Under the pieces are notes generated by a model. The model was not told the origin of the DNA. It was given only the letters and a program-made list of their open reading frames with translations, and ran no database searches. The translations under genes and the position numbers were made by a program. From assembly GCA_902538885.1 (NCBI GenBank), contig CACBGU010000008.1:1-39420 (forward strand): a stretch of 39,420 nucleotides of DNA, in the 5' to 3' direction. Source of the stretch: an uncultured Pelagibacteraceae bacterium (lineage in GTDB: Bacteria > Pseudomonadota > Alphaproteobacteria > Pelagibacterales > Pelagibacteraceae). Position 1 is the stretch's first letter. Each line of letters starts with the position of its first letter. This document shows positions 28,276 through 36,525 of the stretch, piece after piece.

Positions 28276-28732
28276 TTTTACTGATTATCTTAATTACGCT
28301 ACGAACTGTTGATTTTTGAATTGAATTACGGTTTTTTGATTTAAATTTATTTTCTTTAATAAGCAGAGCTTTACCTTTTTTTACCCCAATATAAACAAGG
28401 CCAACAGGTTTTTCTTTTGATCCACCTCCTGGTCCAGCTATTCCTGTTATGGAGACGTTGATTTTACTTTTTGAAATTTTAGATAAATTTTGAACCATTG
28501 CCTTACAACATTCATGGCTTACTGCACCATATTTTTTAATAATATTTTTATTAACCTTTAATATTTTTATTTTAGCTTGATTAGAGTACGTGGTTAGCCC
28601 CATTTGAAAGTATTTTGATGAATTAGCTAATTGAGTAAAATTATGAGCTAACAATCCACCCGTACAAGACTCAGCTACAGATATAGTTAATTTTTTTTTA
28701 ATTAATTTTTTATGAAGTAATTGAATACTCAT
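28268..28732 (-). CDS. CinA C-terminal family nicotinamide-nucleotide amidohydrolase (PncC-type)
   Basis: Stand-alone CinA C-terminal domain, which in studied members deamidates NMN to nicotinate mononucleotide in pyridine nucleotide recycling. The motif SVAESCTGGLLAHNFTQ at about residues 18-34 is diagnostic. YSNQAKIKIL, AVSHECCKAMVQN and ITGIAGPGGGSKEKPVGLVYIG follow. Length (154) matches the single-domain form; the N-terminal MoCF-like domain is absent, as usual in this class. It overlaps pgpA by one base. Confidence 0.93.
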   Translation of the reverse strand: MSIQLLHKKLIKKKLTISVAESCTGGLLAHNFTQLANSSKYFQMGLTTYSNQAKIKILKVNKNIIKKYGAVSHECCKAMVQNLSKISKSKINVSITGIAGPGGGSKEKPVGLVYIGVKKGKALLIKENKFKSKNRNSIQKSTVRSVIKIISKII

Positions 28733-29223
28733 TAGAATTTTAAGCTTATTAAGTATATTAATATCATAGAATATAACCCTGCCATTATATCATCCATAAT
28801 TATTCCAAAATAGTTCTTATGGTTTTTATCAAAGTAACTTACTGGAAAAGGTTTTAGGATGTCAAAAAATCTAAAAAATACAAAAGATAAAATGTAATAA
28901 ATTTCAATTGAAATACTTATTTGATTAGTTTGATTTAAATACAATAACAAAATTAAAGGCATAGATTGCCCTAAAACTTCATCGATTACTATTTGTCTTG
29001 GATCTTTATTTTTAAATTCAGACTCAGAATCTTTTACTGCATAAAATGAATAAAAGAATAAAAGTACAAAAAAAATAATTGAAAATTTAAGGTCTGTGTA
29101 ACCTAAAATTTCATAAGCAATATAAATAAAAACAGTCGTTACAGCAGAAGTTACAGTCCCAGGAATTTTGGTTAAATATCCATAACCAAAAAAAGTAGAT
29201 AACAAAACATTTATTTTTTTCAT
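28732..29223 (-). CDS. pgpA: Phosphatidylglycerophosphatase A
   Basis: Inner membrane phosphatase making phosphatidylglycerol from its phosphate, downstream of the CDP-diacylglycerol from CdsA. Motifs: FFGYGYLTKIPGTVTS near the N-terminus, DPRQIVIDEVLGQSMPL (acidic catalytic cluster), and FFDILKPFPVSYFDKN with IIMDDIMAGLYS near the end. Several membrane helices are evident. I chose the ATG at 29223, which gives a 4-base ATGA overlap with ispDF like the other junctions; a start at 29238 would add five residues. Length is then 163. Confidence 0.92.
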   Translation of the reverse strand: MKKINVLLSTFFGYGYLTKIPGTVTSAVTTVFIYIAYEILGYTDLKFSIIFFVLLFFYSFYAVKDSESEFKNKDPRQIVIDEVLGQSMPLILLLYLNQTNQISISIEIYYILSFVFFRFFDILKPFPVSYFDKNHKNYFGIIMDDIMAGLYSMILIYLISLKF

Positions 29224-30320
29224 TGGGTAATTGAGCAAATAACTTCACAAGCTATTGCTTTTTCCTTTCCAATTAATCCAAGTTTTTCTACTGTTTTACC
29301 TTTTAGATTAATTAATTCTTTATCAATGTTTAATAAATTAGATAGAGATTTAAGTATTTTATCACGATATTTTGAAACTTTTGGTTGTTCACATATTAAA
29401 TTTATATCTAAATTATTTATATAAAAGTTATTATTATTTAATATCTCAATTATTGGTTTAAGCATTTTTGGAGATCTAATATTTTTATATTTTTTTTGAT
29501 TATCTGGAAAAAAAGTACCAATATCTTTTTTTCTCATAGCCCCAAGAAGAGAGTCTATTATTGAATGAATAATTACATCTCCATCTGAATGTCCCTTAAG
29601 TCCTGAGTGAAAAGGGATTTTTATTCCACCTAAAAAAAGTTTTTTGCCTCTTATTAATCTATGAATGTCAAAACCTATTCCAAAATAAGTTTTATTAGTT
29701 TCTATATCCTCTTTAAAAGTAATTTTATTATTTAAATTTTCTCCTCTAATAAATTTAACTTTTAAATTATTTTCAATAAATAATGTTGCTTCATCAGTAA
29801 TTTTATTTTTTTGTTTATTTGAAAGATTATATAAATCTTTAAATTTAAAAGCTTGAGGGGTTTGAGTTAGAATTGAATTATTTCTATTTAAGTTAAACAG
29901 TTGGTTTTTTACTTTGTATTTAATGGAGTCTTTTGAATTTATAGAAGGTATTACAGCCTTATTGTTTTTAAGTGATTTTATTAGATTTTTTAAAAGCTTG
30001 ATTGTAAAATTTGGTCTAGCAGCATCGTGAATTAGGACATTATTTGGTTTAAATTTTTTTATATATTTTAAAGCTATTAAAGAAGAATCAGATCTTTCTT
30101 TACCACCCTTTATAATGGATACATTTTTAGGAAATTTTTCGTTAATACTTTTTTTATTGTTAACGACCAATATAATTTTTATAAACAGCTTTGATTTTAT
30201 TGCTTTTTCTAAAGAATGTTTAAAAAGAGGCTTGTTTTTATAAATATTGAATTGCTTTGGTCTTTTTGAATTAAATCTTTTGCTTTGTCCTGATGCTAGT
30301 ATTATAAAATAATTATTCAT
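29220..30320 (-). CDS. ispDF: Bifunctional IspD/IspF (MEP cytidylyltransferase and MEcPP synthase)
   Basis: Fusion carrying steps three and five of the MEP isoprenoid pathway. The IspD domain covers about residues 1-212, with ILASGQSKRF, IHDAARP (98-103) and ILTQTPQAF. The IspF domain covers about 213-366 with zinc ligands Asp218 and His220 (GFDIHR) and His244 (GHSDGDVIIH), then ATTTE-like GKTVEKLG. The fusion is common in alphaproteobacteria. Length (366) is slightly short of typical fusions. The start lies only 24 bases from ntrY on the opposite strand. Confidence 0.95.
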   Translation of the reverse strand: MNNYFIILASGQSKRFNSKRPKQFNIYKNKPLFKHSLEKAIKSKLFIKIILVVNNKKSINEKFPKNVSIIKGGKERSDSSLIALKYIKKFKPNNVLIHDAARPNFTIKLLKNLIKSLKNNKAVIPSINSKDSIKYKVKNQLFNLNRNNSILTQTPQAFKFKDLYNLSNKQKNKITDEATLFIENNLKVKFIRGENLNNKITFKEDIETNKTYFGIGFDIHRLIRGKKLFLGGIKIPFHSGLKGHSDGDVIIHSIIDSLLGAMRKKDIGTFFPDNQKKYKNIRSPKMLKPIIEILNNNNFYINNLDINLICEQPKVSKYRDKILKSLSNLLNIDKELINLKGKTVEKLGLIGKEKAIACEVICSITQ

Positions 30321-30344
30321 TTATATGATAGTTTTTATATTCAA

Positions 30345-32126
30345 ATGTACGAATTTATTAAAAAAAATATATATCTAATAATATTATTTATTATCACATT
30401 ATCGATAGGTTTTTTAACCTTTTTAACTTTTATTGATAAAGGATTTATTGAATTATCAGATCAAAATTTACAAATTTTATTAGTTCTAAATATTGTTCTT
30501 TTAGTGGCCCTTTTTGTTTTTATTTTTATTGAAATTAAGAGTGCAATCAAAAATGATATCGATAAAGATGGTTTAAAATCTAATAAAAAATATATTACAT
30601 ACTTTGGTTTATTTACTTTAATTCCATCAGTTTTAATTTCAATATTTTCACTCTTTTTATTTTCTTTTGCTTTAGAAAAGTATTTTGACAAAAAAGTTAC
30701 CACAGTAGTTAACAACTCTTATGAGTTAGCAAGAAATTATGTTGAAGAAATTAGAAATAAAATTCAATCCGATATTGTTTTGATAGCTTTTGATACAAAT
30801 AAAAGTAAAAAATTTCTTAATGATAATCAAAATGAATATAAGAGATTTTTAAACACACAAAAATTGATAAGAGATGTTGATGAGGTGCATATTATAGATA
30901 TTAATAAAAAACTTTTATTTTCAACTTTAAATGATGATCAACCATATGACCCTCCAGTTGATAGAGCTTTAAACTTGGTTTTGGATGACGATCGTCCTTT
31001 AAAGATTATTAATGCACCTGAAAATATTTCTGCTGCAATAATGAGACTGCAAAATTTTGAAGATAGATTTTTATATGTTGTTAAATATTTAGATAAAGAT
31101 ATTTCAAAGTATTTAACAGAGTCTCAAGAAGCTATTAATTTTTATTATACAGTTGAGGAAAAAAGTACTGGTATTAAAATCTCTTTTGCTATTATTTATA
31201 TTATAGTTGTTAGTGTTTTATTATTTGTCTCTATATCTATTGCGATTAGATTTTCATCTAGGTTTTTTAGGTCTATCAATAATTTAATTCTTGCATCAAC
31301 ATCTATTGGGCAAGGAAATTTTAATGCAAAAGTACCTGAAGTCAAAACCGATAAAGATTTAGAAACTCTAAATAAAAATTTTAATTTGATGATAGATAGG
31401 CTGAAAAGCCAGCAAGAAAAATTAATTATTAATGAACGACATGAAGCTTGGAGTAATCTTGCAAGAAAATTAGCTCACGAAATCAAAAATCCTTTAACAC
31501 CTATTCAATTAACTATAGATAGAATGAAAAATAAATTTTCAAAAGAAATAAAAGAAGGTGATAGGGAAAATTTTGAAGAAAATTTAAAAATAATTAATAA
31601 TCAAATTAGGCAAATTGGAAATTTAGTGAACGAATTTTCTGATTTTGCTAGAATGCCAAAACCTATTTTAAAAGAAAATAATTTAGTTCAAATTATAAAT
31701 GAAAATATAAAATTATTAAGTGAATTGGATAATTCTATTAATATTGAGTTCAAAAGAAATCAGGAAACAATTGTTTTAGATAGTGATAAAGAACAATTAA
31801 GTAGAGTTTTTTTTAATTTACTAAAAAATTCTATAGAAAGTATTCAGCAAAAAGCTGAAAATAACTCTAATTTTAACAAAAAAATTACTATTGAAGTTAA
31901 TTACTCAAATAACCACATAACAATCAATATCAAAGATAATGGTATTGGTTTTGGAATATTTGCAGCAAATATTAAAGATATTTTAAATCCATATTTTACA
32001 ACTAAAAAAAATGGGACAGGTTTGGGACTTTCTATTGTAAGTAAAATTATAAATGATCATAATGGGAATATTGATTTTATTGCCATTAACGATGGAGCAG
32101 AAATTAAAATAAATTTTAATAAATAA
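30345..32126 (+). CDS. ntrY: Sensor histidine kinase NtrY, without PAS domain
   Basis: Membrane sensor of the NtrYX two-component system, linked in studied species to nitrogen, redox and envelope control. Membrane helices at about residues 8-30, 41-64 and 84-110, a periplasmic region of about 165 residues, then a fourth helix (278-302) leading to a HAMP domain (about 303-355). The H-box LAHEIKNPLTP has His378. Downstream are the N-box NLLKNSIESI, G1 DNGIGFG and G2 GTGLGLSIV. Only about 25 residues separate HAMP and the H-box, so the PAS domain usual in NtrY is missing; length (593) is far below the usual 730 or more. Confidence 0.92.
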   Translation: MYEFIKKNIYLIILFIITLSIGFLTFLTFIDKGFIELSDQNLQILLVLNIVLLVALFVFIFIEIKSAIKNDIDKDGLKSNKKYITYFGLFTLIPSVLISIFSLFLFSFALEKYFDKKVTTVVNNSYELARNYVEEIRNKIQSDIVLIAFDTNKSKKFLNDNQNEYKRFLNTQKLIRDVDEVHIIDINKKLLFSTLNDDQPYDPPVDRALNLVLDDDRPLKIINAPENISAAIMRLQNFEDRFLYVVKYLDKDISKYLTESQEAINFYYTVEEKSTGIKISFAIIYIIVVSVLLFVSISIAIRFSSRFFRSINNLILASTSIGQGNFNAKVPEVKTDKDLETLNKNFNLMIDRLKSQQEKLIINERHEAWSNLARKLAHEIKNPLTPIQLTIDRMKNKFSKEIKEGDRENFEENLKIINNQIRQIGNLVNEFSDFARMPKPILKENNLVQIINENIKLLSELDNSINIEFKRNQETIVLDSDKEQLSRVFFNLLKNSIESIQQKAENNSNFNKKITIEVNYSNNHITINIKDNGIGFGIFAANIKDILNPYFTTKKNGTGLGLSIVSKIINDHNGNIDFIAINDGAEIKINFNK

Positions 32127-32127
32127 A

Positions 32128-33483
32128 ATGAGTTCTGAAATATTAATCGTCGATGATAATGCGGATATAAGAAATATTATAAATGAATTAATTATAGATG
32201 CAGGGTACAAGACACGACTTGCTGCAAATTATAATCAAGCTTTAGCAGAAATTGATAAAAAACTTCCTGATGTTGCAATATTGGATGTAAAATTAGATAA
32301 AGGAGATAATGATGGTATAGAGCTTTTATCTCATATAAAATCTAAAGATAAAGATGTGCCTGTCATTATAATTTCTGGTCATGCTAGTATTGAAATGGCT
32401 GTAAAATCACTTCATGAAGGTGCTTTCGAATTTATTGAAAAACCATTTGATCAAGAAAGATTACTTAATTTTGTTAAAAGAGCAGTTGAAAACTTTAATT
32501 TAAAAAAACAAAATAGAGAATACGAAAGTAAATTATTTTCATCTTATGAATTAATAGGAAACAGCAAAAATATATTGAACATTCAAAATCAAGTAGAAAA
32601 GATTTCAGTTACAGAAAGTAGAGTTTTTATTAATGGACCATCTGGTTCTGGCAAAGAATTGGTTGCAAGAAAAATTCACAAGCTATCTAAAAGAAGTAAA
32701 AATCAGTTCATAATATTAAATGGAGCCTTGCTAGATTCAAATAAATATGAACTAGAGTTATTTGGAGAAGAAAAAGAAAATGGCTCTATTTCATACGGTG
32801 CGCTTGAAAAAGCAAATAAAGGAACTTTATTAATAGATCAAGTTTCAGAAATACCATTAGATATACAATCTAAGATATTAAGAGTTTTGACAGATCAAAA
32901 ATTTAAGAGAGTTAATGGTGCTAATGATGTAAGTGTAGATGTAAGATTAATTTGCTCATCAAGTAAAGATTTAAAAAAAGAAATAGAAATTGGAAATTTT
33001 AGAGAAGATTTATTTCATAGAATAAATGTTTTTGAGATTAACATTGAACCATTAAGCCAAAGAATTTCTGATATTCCTTTGTTAATCAAATATTTTTCAA
33101 GAAAAATATCTGAGAATTATAATATTAAAGAATTAGATATAGATGAAAATAATAGTTATATTCTCAATCATAATTGGCATGGTAATGTTAGAGAGTTAAG
33201 AAATTTAATTGAGAGGATTGCAATATTGCAACCAGATTCAAAAGATAAAATCTCAAATATTATAAAAGAATCTTTAAAAAATACAAATTTTGATGATCAA
33301 TTAGCCGAAAATAGCCTTTCTGTGCCATTAAAAGAGGCTAGAGAAAAGTTTGAAAAGGAGTATTTAACTGTTCAACTTAAGAAATTTAATGGAAATATTT
33401 CTAAAACGGCTAATTTTGTTGGTATGGAAAGAAGCGCATTACATAGAAAATTAAAAGGTTTAGGCATTAAAGAATTTAATTAG
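32128..33483 (+). CDS. ntrX: Response regulator NtrX with degenerate AAA+ domain
   Basis: Partner regulator of NtrY. The receiver domain (1-120) has Asp9/Asp10, phospho-acceptor Asp53 (ILDVKL), Ser83 and Lys105. The central AAA+ domain keeps Walker A (GPSGSGKE, 170-177), but the GAFTGA loop that contacts sigma-54 is replaced by NGSISYG (218-224), and Walker B reads LLIDQ with Gln238 in place of the catalytic Glu. The C-terminal Fis-type helix-turn-helix is intact (NISKTANFVGMERSALHRKL). It should bind DNA and respond to phosphorylation but not drive sigma-54 open-complex formation. The gene starts 2 bases after ntrY. Confidence 0.95.
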   Translation: MSSEILIVDDNADIRNIINELIIDAGYKTRLAANYNQALAEIDKKLPDVAILDVKLDKGDNDGIELLSHIKSKDKDVPVIIISGHASIEMAVKSLHEGAFEFIEKPFDQERLLNFVKRAVENFNLKKQNREYESKLFSSYELIGNSKNILNIQNQVEKISVTESRVFINGPSGSGKELVARKIHKLSKRSKNQFIILNGALLDSNKYELELFGEEKENGSISYGALEKANKGTLLIDQVSEIPLDIQSKILRVLTDQKFKRVNGANDVSVDVRLICSSSKDLKKEIEIGNFREDLFHRINVFEINIEPLSQRISDIPLLIKYFSRKISENYNIKELDIDENNSYILNHNWHGNVRELRNLIERIAILQPDSKDKISNIIKESLKNTNFDDQLAENSLSVPLKEAREKFEKEYLTVQLKKFNGNISKTANFVGMERSALHRKLKGLGIKEFN

Positions 33484-34875
33484 ATGAATATAATCATTTG
33501 TGGAGCTGGAAGAGTGGGGTTCACTATAGCTAAACAGCTTAGTGAACAAGGTCATTCTATAACTGTTATTGATCCATCTAGTGAAGATATTCAAAAAATT
33601 GACGATTCATTGGATGTCAAAGCTATTGTGGGAAAAGGTACTTATCCATCTATATTAGAAAAAGCTAACGCGGCAGAGACCGACATGATTATTGCAGTAA
33701 CTAGAAATGATGAAATTAATATGCTTATTTGCCAAATAGCTTTTTCAATTTTTAAAATTCCAAAAAAAATAGCAAGAATTAGATCTCAAGATTATCTAAA
33801 CCCAAAATTTACAAGAGTTTATAATAAAGAAAATTTACCAATAGATGTAATTATTTCACCAGAGATTGAAATTGCTAAATCAATACAAAGAAAACTTGAG
33901 GCACCAGGAGCACTAGACAGTGTTCCATTTGCCGATAATAAAATTAGATTGTTAGAAATTTTAATAAATGAAAATTGTAAATTAATTAACATCAAGCTAA
34001 ATGATTTAACTAAAAAACATCCTAATTTAGATGCAAATATTATCGGAATAATTAGAGATGAAAAATTTTTAATTCCAAAGAAAAACGACGATGTTAAAAA
34101 AAATGATAAAATTTACGTAATAATCAATTCTTCGCAAATGTCAGACACTTTAGAAGCTTTTGGACATGACGAAAAAGTATCTAAAAATATTTTAATTGTA
34201 GGTGGTGGTAACATAGGCTTTAATTTAGCTAAAAATATTGAAGAAACTCTTGATGCAGCAAGAGTTAAAATTATTGAAAAAAATAAAGAAAGAGCTGAAT
34301 TTCTTGCCAGTGAATTAAACAATACTATTGTCATTAATGGAGATGCCTTAGATGAAGAGGTTTTAGTAGAGGCTAATTTACAAGAAGCTGAAACAGTTCT
34401 TGCTTTAACAAATGATGATGAAGATAATTTAATGGTAAGTGTTCTTGTTGAAAAATTTGCAAAAGATGAAAAAGATGTAGATGATAAAAGAACAATGGCT
34501 TTAATTAATAAGCCAAATTATTCATTGTTACAAAGTTCTTTAAAAATTGATGATCTTATAGATCCTCGAATGAATACTGTCTCTAGTATTTTAAAACATA
34601 TTCACAAAGGTACAATTGAAACAGCTTATACAATTATGAATGGTGAATATGAAGTAATTGAAGCTGAAATTATAGAAACGTCAGAACTTATTAATAAAGA
34701 ATTAAAAAATTCTAACTTACCTGACGAAATAAGAATAGGTGCTGTATTAAGAGAAAATAAAGTAATTATACCACGATCAAATTTTGTTTTCCAAAAAGAG
34801 GATAAAGTTGTTTTTTTAGCTAAGAAAGACTCAATTTCAGTAGTAGAAAATATATTTAGAATTAGTTCTATTTAA
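33484..34875 (+). CDS. trkA: Trk potassium uptake protein TrkA (NAD-binding)
   Basis: Cytoplasmic gating subunit of the Trk potassium importer. Two RCK_N domains are visible: GAGRVGFTIAKQL near residue 5, and GGGNIGFNLAKNI near residue 240. Each is followed by an RCK_C-like domain. Length (463) fits the duplicated form. It begins on the base after the ntrX stop and precedes trkH by 4 bases. This makes potassium uptake part of the same operon as NtrYX. Confidence 0.96.
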   Translation: MNIIICGAGRVGFTIAKQLSEQGHSITVIDPSSEDIQKIDDSLDVKAIVGKGTYPSILEKANAAETDMIIAVTRNDEINMLICQIAFSIFKIPKKIARIRSQDYLNPKFTRVYNKENLPIDVIISPEIEIAKSIQRKLEAPGALDSVPFADNKIRLLEILINENCKLINIKLNDLTKKHPNLDANIIGIIRDEKFLIPKKNDDVKKNDKIYVIINSSQMSDTLEAFGHDEKVSKNILIVGGGNIGFNLAKNIEETLDAARVKIIEKNKERAEFLASELNNTIVINGDALDEEVLVEANLQEAETVLALTNDDEDNLMVSVLVEKFAKDEKDVDDKRTMALINKPNYSLLQSSLKIDDLIDPRMNTVSSILKHIHKGTIETAYTIMNGEYEVIEAEIIETSELINKELKNSNLPDEIRIGAVLRENKVIIPRSNFVFQKEDKVVFLAKKDSISVVENIFRISSI

Positions 34876-34879
34876 TTAA

Positions 34880-36286
34880 ATGTCATTTTTTAGAGTAAAG
34901 TATTTAAGTTTCTTTTTTATATTAATATCTATTTTTTCTTTTTTAAATATTATTTATTCATACTATTTTAATTTATATCTTAATCTAAACACATATTATT
35001 TTAGCTTAATTATTTCGGCACTAATTGGAATAATTTTTTACAAAGTTAAAACTGATCCCAAAAAACCCTCCATATTTGAAAAAATATTAACCGTACTATT
35101 GGGATATATTTTAATGCCTTTGATTTTATCGATACCTTTTTATTTAAGTATTTATAACTTGTCTTTTTTAAATTCTTTATTTGAAGCTGTTTCTGGATTT
35201 ACTTCAACAGGTTTTACTGTCTTTAAAAATATTAAACATATCGATCAAGGCTTAATTTTATGGAGATCATCAATACAATGGATAGGTGGGTTGTATTTTT
35301 TATATTCTATTATTTTTTTAATTGATATTTATGATGAAAGTTTAAAAAAATCTTTAACTAATTTTTTATCTTTTAATTCTGCCGAGATTTTAAAACAATC
35401 AATTAAAATTTTTTTGTTATACTCAGGATTAACTATATTAATTTTTATTATTCTAAATATTCTTGGAATTAGATCATTTAATTCACTGAATTTAGCAATA
35501 ACGATAATTTCCTCAGGGGGATTTCTGCCTGTGAATGAACTTTCATCAATTTTAATAAATGATTTTCAAATTATTATATTTTCTTTTTTAATGTTGATTT
35601 CTTTTTTTAGTATTTTTTTTACATATAATTTAATTTTTTTAAGAAATAAAAATCTAAATTTTTTTTATGAAGATATACATTTATTTTTATATTTTATTGT
35701 AGTTTCAAGTATATTTTTTGTTTTCTTTAGTTATGATACTAATTTTACATCCAGTTTTTTATCTATAGTAAGTAGTATTTCAAATATAGGTTTTTCAATT
35801 GATGTTGATCATGCTAATTTAAACTTCATATATATCTTACTTGTAATCATTGGTGGATCTTTTTTTTCTACCAGCTCAGGTTTAAGATTTTTAAAAATAT
35901 ATTCATTAACAAAATATTCTATTAATCAAATCCTTTCTTTTAGTAGGCCTAAAAATGTATTTATGAATAAACTTGTTTTTTCTAAAATTAACTTTGATAC
36001 AAAAGATATAAATAAATATTTTTTAACAATATTAATTTTTGTTATTTCTCTTTTTTCTTTAACCATCTTGTTATCTTTATCTAATATTGAATTTGAATAT
36101 TCTTTTAAATTAGCTGTATTAACCTTAATGAACACCGTTAATTCATCTACTTATGGTGTATCTGAGTTTGATTTTCAAAATTTACACTTTTTAACCAAAT
36201 ATTTTCTTATTTTTTTTATGATAATCGGAAGAGTTGAACTTTTATCTTTATTATTAATAGCTAAAAAATTTCTTTTTAAAAATTAA
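34880..36286 (+). CDS. trkH: Trk potassium transporter membrane subunit TrkH
   Basis: Integral membrane pore of Trk, a four-fold repeat of M1-P-M2 units. Filter segments are visible: SGFTSTGFTVF, SSGGFLPV, SNIGFSID and NSSTYGVSEF, each with the conserved glycine. Many membrane helices fill the rest. Length (468) is normal for TrkH/TrkG. It ends 28 bases before the tRNA. No intrinsic terminator is obvious at its end. Confidence 0.95.
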   Translation: MSFFRVKYLSFFFILISIFSFLNIIYSYYFNLYLNLNTYYFSLIISALIGIIFYKVKTDPKKPSIFEKILTVLLGYILMPLILSIPFYLSIYNLSFLNSLFEAVSGFTSTGFTVFKNIKHIDQGLILWRSSIQWIGGLYFLYSIIFLIDIYDESLKKSLTNFLSFNSAEILKQSIKIFLLYSGLTILIFIILNILGIRSFNSLNLAITIISSGGFLPVNELSSILINDFQIIIFSFLMLISFFSIFFTYNLIFLRNKNLNFFYEDIHLFLYFIVVSSIFFVFFSYDTNFTSSFLSIVSSISNIGFSIDVDHANLNFIYILLVIIGGSFFSTSSGLRFLKIYSLTKYSINQILSFSRPKNVFMNKLVFSKINFDTKDINKYFLTILIFVISLFSLTILLSLSNIEFEYSFKLAVLTLMNTVNSSTYGVSEFDFQNLHFLTKYFLIFFMIIGRVELLSLLLIAKKFLFKN

Positions 36287-36314
36287 TTTAGTATTATATA
36301 TATCATTTAATTTT

Positions 36315-36391
36315 GCGCCCTTAGCTCAGCTGGATAGAGCATCGGTTTTCTAAACCGAGGGTCGTAGGTTCGAATCCTTCAGGGCGCGCCA
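36315..36391 (+). tRNA. tRNA-Arg, anticodon TCT
   Basis: Complete cloverleaf with CCA encoded (36389-36391). Acceptor stem GCGCCCT (36315-36321) pairs with AGGGCGC (36381-36387). D-loop segment TAGCTCAGCTGGATAGAG, anticodon stem TCGGT/ACCGA with loop TTTCTAA giving anticodon TCT, and T-loop GGTTCGAATCC are all canonical. It reads AGA codons, which are very common here. It marks the boundary between the core operon and the accessory cassette, and tRNA 3' ends are frequent integration sites. A TATATA element at 36295-36300 may be its -10 box. Confidence 0.97.
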
Positions 36392-36447
36392 TTAAAATCA
36401 AGGCTTATTCAACAAACAAAACACATCACCTCTCTTAAAATTTTGTC

Positions 36448-36465
36448 ATGACGACCATATGACGA
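36448..36465. repeat. Tandem 7-base direct repeat ATGACGA
   Basis: Two copies of ATGACGA (36448-36454 and 36459-36465) are spaced 11 bases apart, about one helical turn. The first overlaps the palindrome GTCATGAC (36445-36452). Such an arrangement can be a protein binding site. It is short and could be chance, but it is one of several symmetric sequences packed into the 134 bases between the tRNA and the next gene. Confidence 0.45.
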
Positions 36466-36469
36466 AACT

Positions 36470-36499
36470 ATTAGTCTTTTTTTTCAAAATTAGACTAAT
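36470..36499. promoter_or_regulatory. Perfect 8-bp inverted repeat upstream of the accessory cassette
   Basis: ATTAGTCT (36470-36477) and AGACTAAT (36492-36499) are exact inverted copies separated by 14 bases containing a T run. It could be an operator for the cassette, since the right arm overlaps a possible -35 element (TAGACT, 36491-36496; candidate -10 TAATCT, 36514-36519). A terminator for the tRNA is less likely because the stem is AT-rich and the T run lies in the loop. Confidence 0.5.
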
Positions 36500-36505
36500 C
36501 ATTTT

Positions 36506-36519
36506 AGATTTGTTAATCT
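36506..36519. repeat. Short inverted repeat AGATT-N4-AATCT before the cassette start
   Basis: AGATT (36506-36510) and AATCT (36515-36519) form a small dyad that ends 6 bases before the ATG of the 433-residue gene. It could be a weak operator half-site pair or a short RNA hairpin next to the start codon. With five base pairs in AT-rich DNA, chance occurrence is plausible. Confidence 0.35.
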
Positions 36520-36525
36520 TAAATT

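Noticed and set aside
29224..29238. Upstream start for pgpA
   Set aside because: The ATG at 29223 makes a 4-base ATGA overlap with the ispDF stop, the junction style used throughout the window.
36470..36499. Inverted repeat as an intrinsic terminator for the tRNA
   Set aside because: The stem is AT-rich and the T run lies in the loop instead of after the stem; an operator or binding site is more plausible.
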